This document shows, piece after piece, positions 7,348 through 12,996 of a stretch of 14,637 nucleotides of DNA. The notes under the pieces are model-generated. The model was not told the origin of the DNA, made no database searches, and saw only the letters and a program-made list of their open reading frames with translations. This stretch comes from an uncultured Mucispirillum sp. Its GTDB lineage: Bacteria > Chrysiogenota > Deferribacteres > Deferribacterales > Mucispirillaceae. Location: NCBI GenBank assembly GCA_937890655.1, contig CALADT010000110.1, positions 1 through 14,637 of the forward strand. The letters are read 5' to 3'. A program made the translations under genes and the position numbers. Positions within the stretch are counted from its first letter, which is position 1, and each line of letters opens with the position of its first letter.

Positions 7348-8459
7348 TAAAAAATAATAAAGGTCATAATATAGAAAGAAATAGCAAAAAAAATGTGGCG
7401 TTAGATATTATTAACACTACATTATTGCAATATGGCTTTACGGAATTAAGCCTACCAATATATGAATATTATGACTTATTGCAGGATACAGTTTATAACT
7501 TTTCTGATGAAAGTATTATTAGGTTTATGGATAGAAATACCGGCAAAACATTAGTTTTAAGGCCGGATTTTACTCCACAGGTATGCCGTATTGTAAACGG
7601 TATAGATAACCTTATCCTTCCGTTTAGAGCAAGCTATAATGGGCCTGTATTTCGTTCTGTTGAAAAAGATAGAGGCATAAAAAGTGAGGAATTTCAGGCA
7701 GGCTGGGAAATATTTGGAGAAGATAGTATCTTCGGAGATATTGAAATAATTATCACTACTTATGATATTTTAAATAAGCTTGGGGTAAAAGGGTTCTTAT
7801 TTTCTTTTGGAGATACAGTTTTTATATCCATATTAAAAGAACTTTTAGGAAATAATAGTCATGAAATTCTTGAGGCTGTTTCCAACAGAAGAATAAAAGA
7901 TTTAAAAAATCTACTACAACCATTAAACATTAATAATAACTTAAAAGAGTTTATTGCAAAACTTCCACTTAGTTTTGGGGAAGAAGATGTTATTGATAAT
8001 ATGATTAATGAATGTAGTAATATAGATAACTCTTTAACAAATAGATTAAAAGACATAAAAGCATTATTCCAAAAACTTCAAAATTATGGTATAAATAAAA
8101 ATATGCTTATTTTTGACGGTGCAGAATCAAAAGGGTTAGACTATTATACAGGTATCCATTTTGAAATATTACACCCTAATTTCGGTGCCTGTTTAGGCAG
8201 TGGTGGAAGATACGACAATTTAATGGCAAAATTTGGAAAAAATATCTCTGCTTGTGGTGCTGCTTTGAATCTTGATAATTTGTTTAATTTTCCTATATGC
8301 AGTAGTAATGAAAAAGTATATGACTATCTTGTTTTAGGGGAAGAAAATTTTTCAAAAGCTATGGATTTACGGAAAAAAGGTGCAGAAGTTATTTTTGTAA
8401 CTAATAAAAATAAAAAAGATGAATTTGTAAAACATTATAAGTTTAAAAATATTATTTAA
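7344..8459 (+). CDS. hisZ: ATP phosphoribosyltransferase regulatory subunit HisZ
   Basis: The 371 residues form a class II histidyl-tRNA synthetase-like catalytic core without the anticodon-binding role. The motif 2-type segment LRPDFTPQVCR starts at residue 72, followed by FRSVEKDRGIKSEEFQAGWEIFG, and the HisRS-like GLDYYTGIHFE and GSGGRYDNLMAKFG segments lie near 265-295. HisZ pairs with the short form of HisG to give an active, histidine-feedback-regulated first enzyme of histidine synthesis. A full HisRS would be longer (~420 residues) with a C-terminal anticodon domain; the short divergent C-terminal part here favours HisZ. Translation probably depends on coupling: the ATG overlaps the previous stop and the nearest Shine-Dalgarno-like GGGAG (7326-7330) is far. 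hisZ next to purA is an arrangement I know from several Proteobacteria-like genomes. Confidence 0.9.
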   Translation: MIKNNKGHNIERNSKKNVALDIINTTLLQYGFTELSLPIYEYYDLLQDTVYNFSDESIIRFMDRNTGKTLVLRPDFTPQVCRIVNGIDNLILPFRASYNGPVFRSVEKDRGIKSEEFQAGWEIFGEDSIFGDIEIIITTYDILNKLGVKGFLFSFGDTVFISILKELLGNNSHEILEAVSNRRIKDLKNLLQPLNINNNLKEFIAKLPLSFGEEDVIDNMINECSNIDNSLTNRLKDIKALFQKLQNYGINKNMLIFDGAESKGLDYYTGIHFEILHPNFGACLGSGGRYDNLMAKFGKNISACGAALNLDNLFNFPICSSNEKVYDYLVLGEENFSKAMDLRKKGAEVIFVTNKNKKDEFVKHYKFKNII

Positions 8460-8470
8460 CGGGGGAAAAG

Positions 8471-9760
8471 ATGAGTTGTTCAGCTGTACTCGGTGCTCAA
8501 TGGGGCGATGAAGGAAAAGGAAAAATAGTAGATATGTATTCCCAACAGGCAGATGTGGTTATACGTTATCAAGGTGGCCATAATGCTGGCCATACTGTTT
8601 GGGTAAGCGGAGTTAAATATATCCTTCGTCTTATACCTTCAGGCATAATACATGAAAATACAATAAATATTATAGGTAACGGCACAGTTATAGAACTTGA
8701 TGCTTTATTTAAAGAAATTAACGAACTTAAAGAAAAAGGTGTTAATTTTAAAGGCAGGTTTTTTATAAGCGATAGAGCACATGTTATTATGCCATACCAT
8801 ATCTTTTTTGATAAACATAAAGAAGAGCTTAAAGGTGCTAATAAAATCGGCACAACTGGTAGAGGTATTGGCCCTACTTATATGGATAAAACTGCAAGAA
8901 ACGGTATCCGTATAGGTGATTTATTTAATGAAAAACTATTAATGGAAAAAATTACTACTAATGTGGAAGAATTAAATAAATATGCAGTAAAAGCATATGG
9001 AGTAGACCCTGTTAATAAAGAAGATGCCATAGCATACTGTAAACGTCATATAGAAGATTTAAAAGATTATGTTACAGATACATCATATTTAACAAATAAA
9101 CTTGTAGATGAAGGCAAAAAAGTAATGCTTGAAGGGGCACAAGGCACAATGCTTGATGTAGATTTTGGAACATACCCATTTGTTACTTCATCAAACGGCA
9201 CAGCAGGTGGTGCCTGCACAGGAACAGGGCTTTCTCCACGTAAAATATCATGTATTGCCGGAGTTATGAAAGCATATACCACAAGAGTAGGCAGCGGCCC
9301 ATTCCCAACAGAACTTTTTGATGAAGATGGGGAAGCTTTAAGAAAAGCAGGTAACGAATTTGGTGCAGTTACAGGCAGGCCTAGAAGATGTGGTTGGCTT
9401 GATTTAGTGGCAGCAAAATATGCAGTTATGATAAACGGTCTTGACTATATAGCACTTACTAAAATGGACGTGTTAGACAATATGCCTGTTATAAAACTAT
9501 GCACAGCTTATGATATAAACGGGAAAATAGTAGAACAATTCCCTGCAGATTTAGAAAGCCTTGAAAATATTAAACCTATTTATAAAGAATTTAAAGGCTG
9601 GATGACTGATTTATCAAAAGTTAAATCATTAGAAGAGCTTCCAAAAGAAGCAAAAGAATATATTGATTTTATAAAAGACTATTTAGATGTTCCATATTGT
9701 GTTATTTCTGTGGGAACAGATAGAAGTCAGACTATTGTTTTAAACGAGATATTTAAATAA
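8471..9760 (+). CDS. purA: Adenylosuccinate synthetase
   Basis: The 429 residues match the family length. All signature motifs are intact: GAQWGDEGKGKIVD at residues 8-21 with catalytic Asp13, QGGHNAGHT with catalytic His41, GTTGRGIGPTYMDK near 128-141 (IMP site), TRVGSGPFPTEL near 276, GRPRRCGWLD near 304 and TKMD near 334 (guanine specificity). The enzyme joins IMP and aspartate using GTP, the first committed step to AMP. A strong Shine-Dalgarno GGGGG at 8461-8465 lies 5 nt before the ATG. It is the last gene of the operon, 11 nt after hisZ. AMP synthesis feeds ATP, the HisG/HisZ substrate, so the pairing makes metabolic sense. No strong GC-rich terminator follows, only an AT stem near 9787-9812. 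Confidence 0.98.
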   Translation: MSCSAVLGAQWGDEGKGKIVDMYSQQADVVIRYQGGHNAGHTVWVSGVKYILRLIPSGIIHENTINIIGNGTVIELDALFKEINELKEKGVNFKGRFFISDRAHVIMPYHIFFDKHKEELKGANKIGTTGRGIGPTYMDKTARNGIRIGDLFNEKLLMEKITTNVEELNKYAVKAYGVDPVNKEDAIAYCKRHIEDLKDYVTDTSYLTNKLVDEGKKVMLEGAQGTMLDVDFGTYPFVTSSNGTAGGACTGTGLSPRKISCIAGVMKAYTTRVGSGPFPTELFDEDGEALRKAGNEFGAVTGRPRRCGWLDLVAAKYAVMINGLDYIALTKMDVLDNMPVIKLCTAYDINGKIVEQFPADLESLENIKPIYKEFKGWMTDLSKVKSLEELPKEAKEYIDFIKDYLDVPYCVISVGTDRSQTIVLNEIFK

Positions 9761-9825
9761 AACCTATAATATATAAGAAAAATTTAAAAGAATTAAACTT
9801 TTTTAATTTTTTTTAAAAAAAGGTG

Positions 9826-9856
9826 TTGACAAATATCTTTTACTCTGTTATATAAT
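9826..9856 (+). promoter_or_regulatory. Promoter of the tRNA operon
   Basis: A consensus TTGACA at 9826-9831 is followed by TATATAAT at 9849-9856. The -10 is either TATATA (17-bp spacer) or TATAAT (19-bp spacer). The start would be near 9863, about 35 nt before tRNA-Lys. Confidence 0.8.
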
Positions 9857-9860
9857 ACTT

Positions 9861-9892
9861 CCACACAAAAGTAGCCAAGCTTTTTGTAGTGG
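9861..9892 (+). other. Leader hairpin of the tRNA transcript
   Basis: CCAC-ACAAAA (9861-9870) pairs with TTTTGT-GTGG (9882-9892) with a single bulged A at 9888. The stem of about 10 bp would start at the predicted 5' end of the tRNA precursor. It may protect or guide processing of the leader; this is inference. Confidence 0.45.
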
Positions 9893-9897
9893 TTAGT

Positions 9898-9973
9898 GAG
9901 CCGTTAGCTCAGACGGTAGAGCAATTGCCTTTTAAGCAATGGGTCATTGGTTCGATCCCAATACGGCTCACCA
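9898..9973 (+). tRNA. tRNA-Lys (anticodon UUU), CCA encoded
   Basis: The acceptor arms GAGCCGT (9898-9904) and ACGGCTC (9963-9969) pair perfectly. The anticodon stem ATTGC/GCAAT encloses the loop CTTTTAA, giving UUU. The TTCGATC T-loop is normal. The discriminator is A, and the 3' CCA is encoded in the DNA at 9971-9973. First gene of a four-tRNA operon. Confidence 0.97.
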
Positions 9974-9990
9974 TTTTAAATAATTTATAC

Positions 9991-10065
9991 GACCCGTTCG
10001 TCTAGCTTGGCCTAGGACATCGGCCTTTCACGCCGACAACAGGGGTTCAAATCCCCTACGGGTCG
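9991..10065 (+). tRNA. tRNA-Glu (anticodon UUC), no encoded CCA
   Basis: The acceptor arms GACCCGT (9991-9997) and ACGGGTC (10058-10064) pair perfectly, with discriminator G at 10065. The anticodon stem TCGGC/GCCGA encloses CTTTCAC, giving UUC. The next bases are CTT, so the CCA end must be added by tRNA nucleotidyltransferase. Confidence 0.97.
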
Positions 10066-10075
10066 CTTATCAAAC

Positions 10076-10148
10076 GGACGGTTAGCTCAGCTGGGAGAGC
10101 ATCGGCCTTACAAGCCGAGGGTCACAGGTTCGATCCCTGTACCGTCCA
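10076..10148 (+). tRNA. tRNA-Val (anticodon UAC), no encoded CCA
   Basis: The acceptor arms GGACGGT (10076-10082) and ACCGTCC (10141-10147) pair perfectly, with discriminator A at 10148. The anticodon stem TCGGC/GCCGA encloses CTTACAA, giving UAC. The following bases are TTT, so CCA is not encoded. It lies 10 nt after tRNA-Glu. Confidence 0.97.
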
Positions 10149-10159
10149 TTTTTTAGTCT

Positions 10160-10233
10160 GGGGGCGTAGTTCAGTTGGTTAGAACGCTGGCCTGTCACGC
10201 CAGAGGTCGCGAGTTCGAGTCTCGTCGTCCCCG
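10160..10233 (+). tRNA. tRNA-Asp (anticodon GUC), no encoded CCA
   Basis: The acceptor arms GGGGGCG (10160-10166) and CGTCCCC (10226-10232) pair with one G-U, with discriminator G at 10233. The anticodon stem CTGGC/GCCAG encloses CTGTCAC, giving GUC. TTTT follows, so CCA is not encoded. Last gene of the cluster. Confidence 0.97.
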
Positions 10234-10237
10234 TTTT

Positions 10238-10264
10238 AAGCTCTGTATATACAGAGCTTTTTTT
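10238..10264 (+). terminator. Intrinsic terminator of the tRNA operon
   Basis: AAGCTCTGTA (10238-10247) and TACAGAGCTT (10250-10259) form a perfect stem, followed by a run of seven T from 10258. It starts 5 nt after tRNA-Asp. Confidence 0.93.
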
Positions 10265-10340
10265 GTTTATAAATTTAATATTACTTATCAATAATTTATA
10301 TAAATATGTTAATTTTTTTAAAAAAATATGATTTTTTTAT

Positions 10341-10368
10341 TTGAATTTTACAAGAACTTATATATAAT
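10341..10368 (+). promoter_or_regulatory. Promoter of the 184-residue hypothetical gene
   Basis: TTGAAT at 10341-10346 and TATAAT at 10363-10368 are separated by 16 bp. The predicted leader to the ATG at 10403 is about 28 nt. Confidence 0.6.
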
Positions 10369-10402
10369 GAATATAAAGTAGAACAGTGTAACGGAGAGTA
10401 AT

Positions 10403-10957
10403 ATGGCTGACAAACCTAAAAACGATGTATATGTAGAAGAAGGTGAACTTAAATTAATGAGGGACCCTAGAACTGGGCAATTAAAAGAAGTTGACCTTAG
10501 TCTGCCTGCACTTTCTAGAACAATGGAAAATATACGCAAAAGTGCTGATATTATAAACCAGCCAAATGTTAGTTTTGATATGGCTATGGGTAGGTTTGAA
10601 TATATTAAAGAACTTGTGTTAGATTCTGCACAGTTTTCTCCTAGACTTCAAAATATGCAAATCAAAATATTAAATAGAACAATAGAAATAGTTAAACACG
10701 TAGAACAGCTTGATGAAATAATTGCAGAATATGCAAAACAGCATTATATTAAAATGGCAAAAGCAGAACTTTCTAAAACTGATAGGAAATCAGGCTTTCA
10801 AAGGGTGGATTCCTTACAGAAAGCTATTGAAATACTTATGAAAGGTAAAAAATACGTTGGTAACGAAAATGAAGAATATAATAAATATATGGTTTCTTTA
10901 AGAAAAGAATTAATGGAACACCATAAAAACGCATCTAACCTTTCAAAGGATGTTTAA
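10403..10957 (+). CDS. Conserved-looking helical protein of unknown function
   Basis: This encodes 184 residues that I do not recognise. It has no signal peptide, membrane segment or cysteine, so it is probably cytosolic. The first ~35 residues are polar and likely extended (VYVEEGELKLMRDPRTGQLKEVD in two pieces). From about residue 38 to the end it appears almost wholly alpha-helical and charged, with heptad-like stretches around residues 80-125, suggesting a helical bundle or oligomerisation. GGAGAG at 10393-10398 precedes the ATG closely. It has its own promoter and is followed by a terminator-like hairpin, so it looks monocistronic. Codon use and amino-acid composition match the housekeeping neighbours, supporting a real, native gene. 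No function is proposed. Confidence 0.85.
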   Translation: MADKPKNDVYVEEGELKLMRDPRTGQLKEVDLSLPALSRTMENIRKSADIINQPNVSFDMAMGRFEYIKELVLDSAQFSPRLQNMQIKILNRTIEIVKHVEQLDEIIAEYAKQHYIKMAKAELSKTDRKSGFQRVDSLQKAIEILMKGKKYVGNENEEYNKYMVSLRKELMEHHKNASNLSKDV

Positions 10958-10993
10958 TATAATTTAATTCTTAAAATTTTATAAAACATACAT

Positions 10994-11040
10994 TACAGCA
11001 TCATAACTAAATAGGGTTATATGCTGTATTATTTTATTTG
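10994..11040 (+). terminator. Terminator-like hairpin before the EFR1-type gene
   Basis: TACAGCAT plus ATAAC (10994-11007, bulged C at 11002) pairs with GTTAT plus ATGCTGTA (11016-11028), giving 13 bp around an 8-nt loop. TTATTTTATTT follows. The imperfect T tract makes efficient termination less certain. The hairpin may end the upstream 184-residue gene and/or attenuate the next one, whose start is only 23 nt downstream. Confidence 0.6.
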
Positions 11041-11050
11041 CAGGTACCAT

Positions 11051-11833
11051 ATGGAATTCTCAAAAGCAAAACTTATCTTTTTTAGCCCTGGAAGAAAAAC
11101 TTTAGATGTTGCTTCAACATTTTTAAAACATTTAGGCTATGATTTTGAAAAGGTTAATTTAACAAGCTATAAAAAACGTGATATAAATATAACAGTAGAA
11201 AAAGATGAGTTAATTATTTTTGCATACCCTGTCTATGGTGGTAGAGTGCCACAGATTATGGTTAATCACATAAGAAATATAGTGTTTAAAAATAATATAG
11301 TTATTGCTTTAGCAGTTTATGGTAATAGAGCCTATGAAGATGCACTCATTGAGATGAAACACCTTGTAGAAAGCTATGGGTGTAAACTTGCAGGTGCTGG
11401 AGCTTTTATTGCTAACCATTCTATTATGCGTAAAGTTGCAGTAAATAGGCCTAATGAAAAAGATAAAGTGATTATAAAAGATTTTGCATATAATATAAAA
11501 AATAAACTGGATAACCTTGAAAATATAGAAATGCTAGAAGATTTACATGTTGCTGGTAATTTCCCCTATAGAAAATATAATGGTATCCCACTAAAACCAA
11601 CAGGTAATAGTAAATGTAATAGTTGTGGTGCCTGTGTAAATAATTGTCCTACTAATGCTATACCAAAAGAAAACCCACGTAAAACTATTAAATCAAAATG
11701 TATTACTTGTATGGGCTGTCATGTAATCTGCCCACAAAATGCAAGACATTTAAATACATTACTTCATGAACTTTCAGAAATTCCTTTTAAAATAATATTT
11801 GGAAAACCAAAAGATATAGAAGTGTTTTATTAA
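11051..11833 (+). CDS. EFR1-type flavodoxin / 2x[4Fe-4S] ferredoxin fusion
   Basis: An N-terminal flavodoxin-like domain (residues ~5-150) is fused to a C-terminal bacterial ferredoxin domain. FFSPGRKT is the FMN phosphate loop, where a canonical one would read SGTGNT; FAYPVYGGRVP is the second flavin-binding segment. The ferredoxin part has two complete CxxCxxCxxxCP motifs: Cys189, 192, 195, 199 and Cys217, 220, 223, 227, enough for two cubane clusters. This layout is that of the EFR1-family ferredoxins, soluble electron carriers common in anaerobes; the redox partner is unknown. I start at ATG 11051 (260 residues), not at the in-frame ATG at 11021: the latter lies in the 3' arm of a strong hairpin and adds ten residues with no match to the flavodoxin start. 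CAGG at 11041-11044 is the likely ribosome binding site. Confidence 0.9.
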   Translation: MEFSKAKLIFFSPGRKTLDVASTFLKHLGYDFEKVNLTSYKKRDINITVEKDELIIFAYPVYGGRVPQIMVNHIRNIVFKNNIVIALAVYGNRAYEDALIEMKHLVESYGCKLAGAGAFIANHSIMRKVAVNRPNEKDKVIIKDFAYNIKNKLDNLENIEMLEDLHVAGNFPYRKYNGIPLKPTGNSKCNSCGACVNNCPTNAIPKENPRKTIKSKCITCMGCHVICPQNARHLNTLLHELSEIPFKIIFGKPKDIEVFY

Positions 11834-11912
11834 ATATCTTTCCTTATGGGATATTTTATTACTATTATTAATATAAAAACATAACATAGTAAAAAAATAA
11901 TAATGCTAATGA

Positions 11913-11922
11913 TTGTGTAAAC
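11913..11922 (+). repeat. Possible IS256-family terminal repeat remnant
   Basis: TTGTGTAAAC lies 4 nt beyond the transposase stop codon. A TGTGTAAA core is, as I remember it, common in terminal inverted repeats of IS256-family elements. I find no matching inverted copy on the right side, so the other end is lost or unrecognisable. Confidence 0.35.
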
Positions 11923-11925
11923 CAT

Positions 11926-12300
11926 TTAATTTACATATTTTATTTCAAACCTATTTAAAGCAGGCTTCCAGTTTCTGATAGGCACAGTCCATTTTTTAGG
12001 AGCCTGTTTTATTGCTAAGAAAACATCTTTTCTAATAACACTATTTAAAGATTTAATAGCATTAGTAGTATAAATAACTTTCCTTATTTCATCAGTATAA
12101 GCAAATAGAATAGAAATATGTTCCCAGTTATTTTTCCACATTCTACTAACTGATTTATATATTATTTTTAAATCCACAGTTACGGCTTTATAATCTTTAT
12201 ATGATACATATTTAAGAGTATTTTTTACCATATGCACCGTGCAAAGCTATACTTTGGTTTTCTGTTTTTAAGGTATTAATTAAACCAGTTTATTAAAGCT
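11926..12300 (-). pseudogene. IS256-family (mutator) transposase remnant
   Basis: Minus-strand translation gives a clear IS256-family C-terminal half: LCTVHMVKNTLKYVSYKD, WKNNWEHISILFAY, IRKVIYTTNAI and KKWTVPIRNWKPALNRF. It is broken in several ways. A TAG stands where the usual Gln of VQLC is expected (near 12251), and more stops lie upstream toward 12300. The catalytic Glu of the family's TTNAIESLN motif is Lys here (TTNAIKSLN). About 28 residues before WKNNW and about 18 after SVIRK are missing, both as in-frame deletions. The N-terminal two thirds, with the two catalytic Asp, is absent. The longest open piece is 103 codons (11926-12237). It cannot transpose itself. Deletion lengths are from memory of family members, not an alignment. 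Confidence 0.85.
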
Positions 12301-12435
12301 ATTTTTTTATACATATGGACTTGAAGGTAAATTTCGCTTAACCGTATATAAAAAATTAGTAAAAGGATACTTACGATACGAAATGTGGCTATTTTTTTAA
12401 ATTTAAGAAGTAAATTTCAAAAAAGAAGTCCATAT
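12298..12435. repeat. Cryptic nested direct and inverted repeats
   Basis: Two direct repeats recur in the same order: GCTATTTTTTTA at 12298-12309 and 12388-12399, and GAAGGTAAATTTC at 12323-12335 with GAAGTAAATTTC at 12407-12418. A 10-bp inverted repeat, ATATGGACTT (12313-12322) and AAGTCCATAT (12426-12435), frames ~100 bp between its arms. No open frame fits. It may be a small non-autonomous element or debris of IS ends; I cannot name it. Confidence 0.5.
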
Positions 12436-12539
12436 TTTTTAATGGTTTAACTGCTTGTTTTGTGCAATAACTCACTATATCTTAATAAGTTTCATACAAT
12501 ATATATAAAGATAATAATTTATGAAATCTTCAAATACTT

Positions 12540-12695
12540 TCAAATAAAATACACACCATTAAACAATGCTTTAACAACTGTATCTTGATTATTTCTTGAT
12601 TCAGGAAAACCATAATTTTCTATATGATATTGCCAAAAAGCTTTTGTATTGTTTACTAAGTCTGGAATTAAGTTTTTTTGTAATGTTTCAAGCAT
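12540..12695 (-). pseudogene. Unrecognised 51-codon open frame, probable gene remnant
   Basis: Minus-strand codons 12695 to 12540 encode a peptide with W, H, P and Y residues (AFWQYHIENYGFPESRNN) that does not look like random AT-rich translation. There is no good Shine-Dalgarno site before its ATG. It is in the same frame as the repaired upstream remnant (12711-12949), from which it is separated by one TGA and five codons. It may be the second half of the same broken gene or the start of another lost gene. I do not recognise the family. Confidence 0.3.
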
Positions 12696-12710
12696 TATTA
12701 TACCATAATA

Positions 12711-12949
12711 TCACTTTGTATTGTTTAATTTCTTTTTATCAATACGCAGATCTTTTATTTTTCCAGAAAAACATAACTCTAAAAAAGTAACTCTAGGACA
12801 GTTTTTGTAATACAAGTTTCTTTTTTTGTATATTGTATAACAGCTTTTTCCCATTCATCTATAATAATCTGCTCAGTAAGTTTTTTTGTTTCTGACATAT
12901 TAATAAGGATCTTTATACCGTCTAATGTGGCTTTTTCGTACATATTCAT
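12711..12949 (-). pseudogene. Small unrecognised gene broken by a 14-bp duplication
   Basis: The minus-strand ATG at 12949, with a good ribosome binding site (GAGGTG, 12958-12953), opens a 56-codon frame that stops at 12779. A 14-bp imperfect tandem duplication at 12774-12801 causes the frame change: removing one copy gives a continuous 74-codon frame ending KIKDLRIDKKKLNNTK at 12711. The peptide is charged and helical (ETKKLTEQIIIDEWEKAV) with no membrane segment. It follows hsdR by 47 nt on the same strand, so it may have been a small partner gene in the restriction locus. I do not recognise it. If the frameshift is not real damage, the product is the 56-residue form. Confidence 0.45.
12774..12801. 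repeat. 14-bp imperfect tandem duplication
   Basis: TAACTCTAAAAAAG (12774-12787) is followed directly by TAACTCTAGGACAG (12788-12801); 8 bases then 3 of the remaining 6 agree. Because 14 is not a multiple of three, it shifts the frame of the minus-strand gene it lies in. Confidence 0.7.
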
Positions 12950-12996
12950 CTTTCACCTCTCAATGATTTTATATAATAGGAAATAATTTATCACGG

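Noticed and set aside
9787..9812. AT-only stem after purA as a terminator
   Set aside because: AAAAGAATT can pair with AATTTTTTT with a G-U pair, but there is no GC content in the stem; too weak to call.
10082..10291. Minus-strand open frame of 69 codons across the tRNA-Val and tRNA-Asp genes
   Set aside because: It is antisense to two clear tRNAs. Peptides such as GRYRDRTCDPRLVRPMLSQLS are a common false gene call from tRNA antisense strands.
11021..11833. Longer form of the EFR1-type protein starting at ATG 11021
   Set aside because: That ATG sits in the 3' arm of a 13-bp hairpin and the extra ten residues do not fit the start of a flavodoxin fold; ATG 11051 is preferred.
12387..12475. 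Minus-strand GTG open frame (VSYCTKQAVKPL...) upstream of the transposase remnant
   Set aside because: It is only about 28 codons, has no ribosome binding site and overlaps the repeat cluster; no family recognised.
12596..12790. Plus-strand 64-codon open frame
   Set aside because: It is rich in F, L, Y and I as expected from random AT-rich sequence, lacks a ribosome binding site and lies antisense to more convincing minus-strand remnants.
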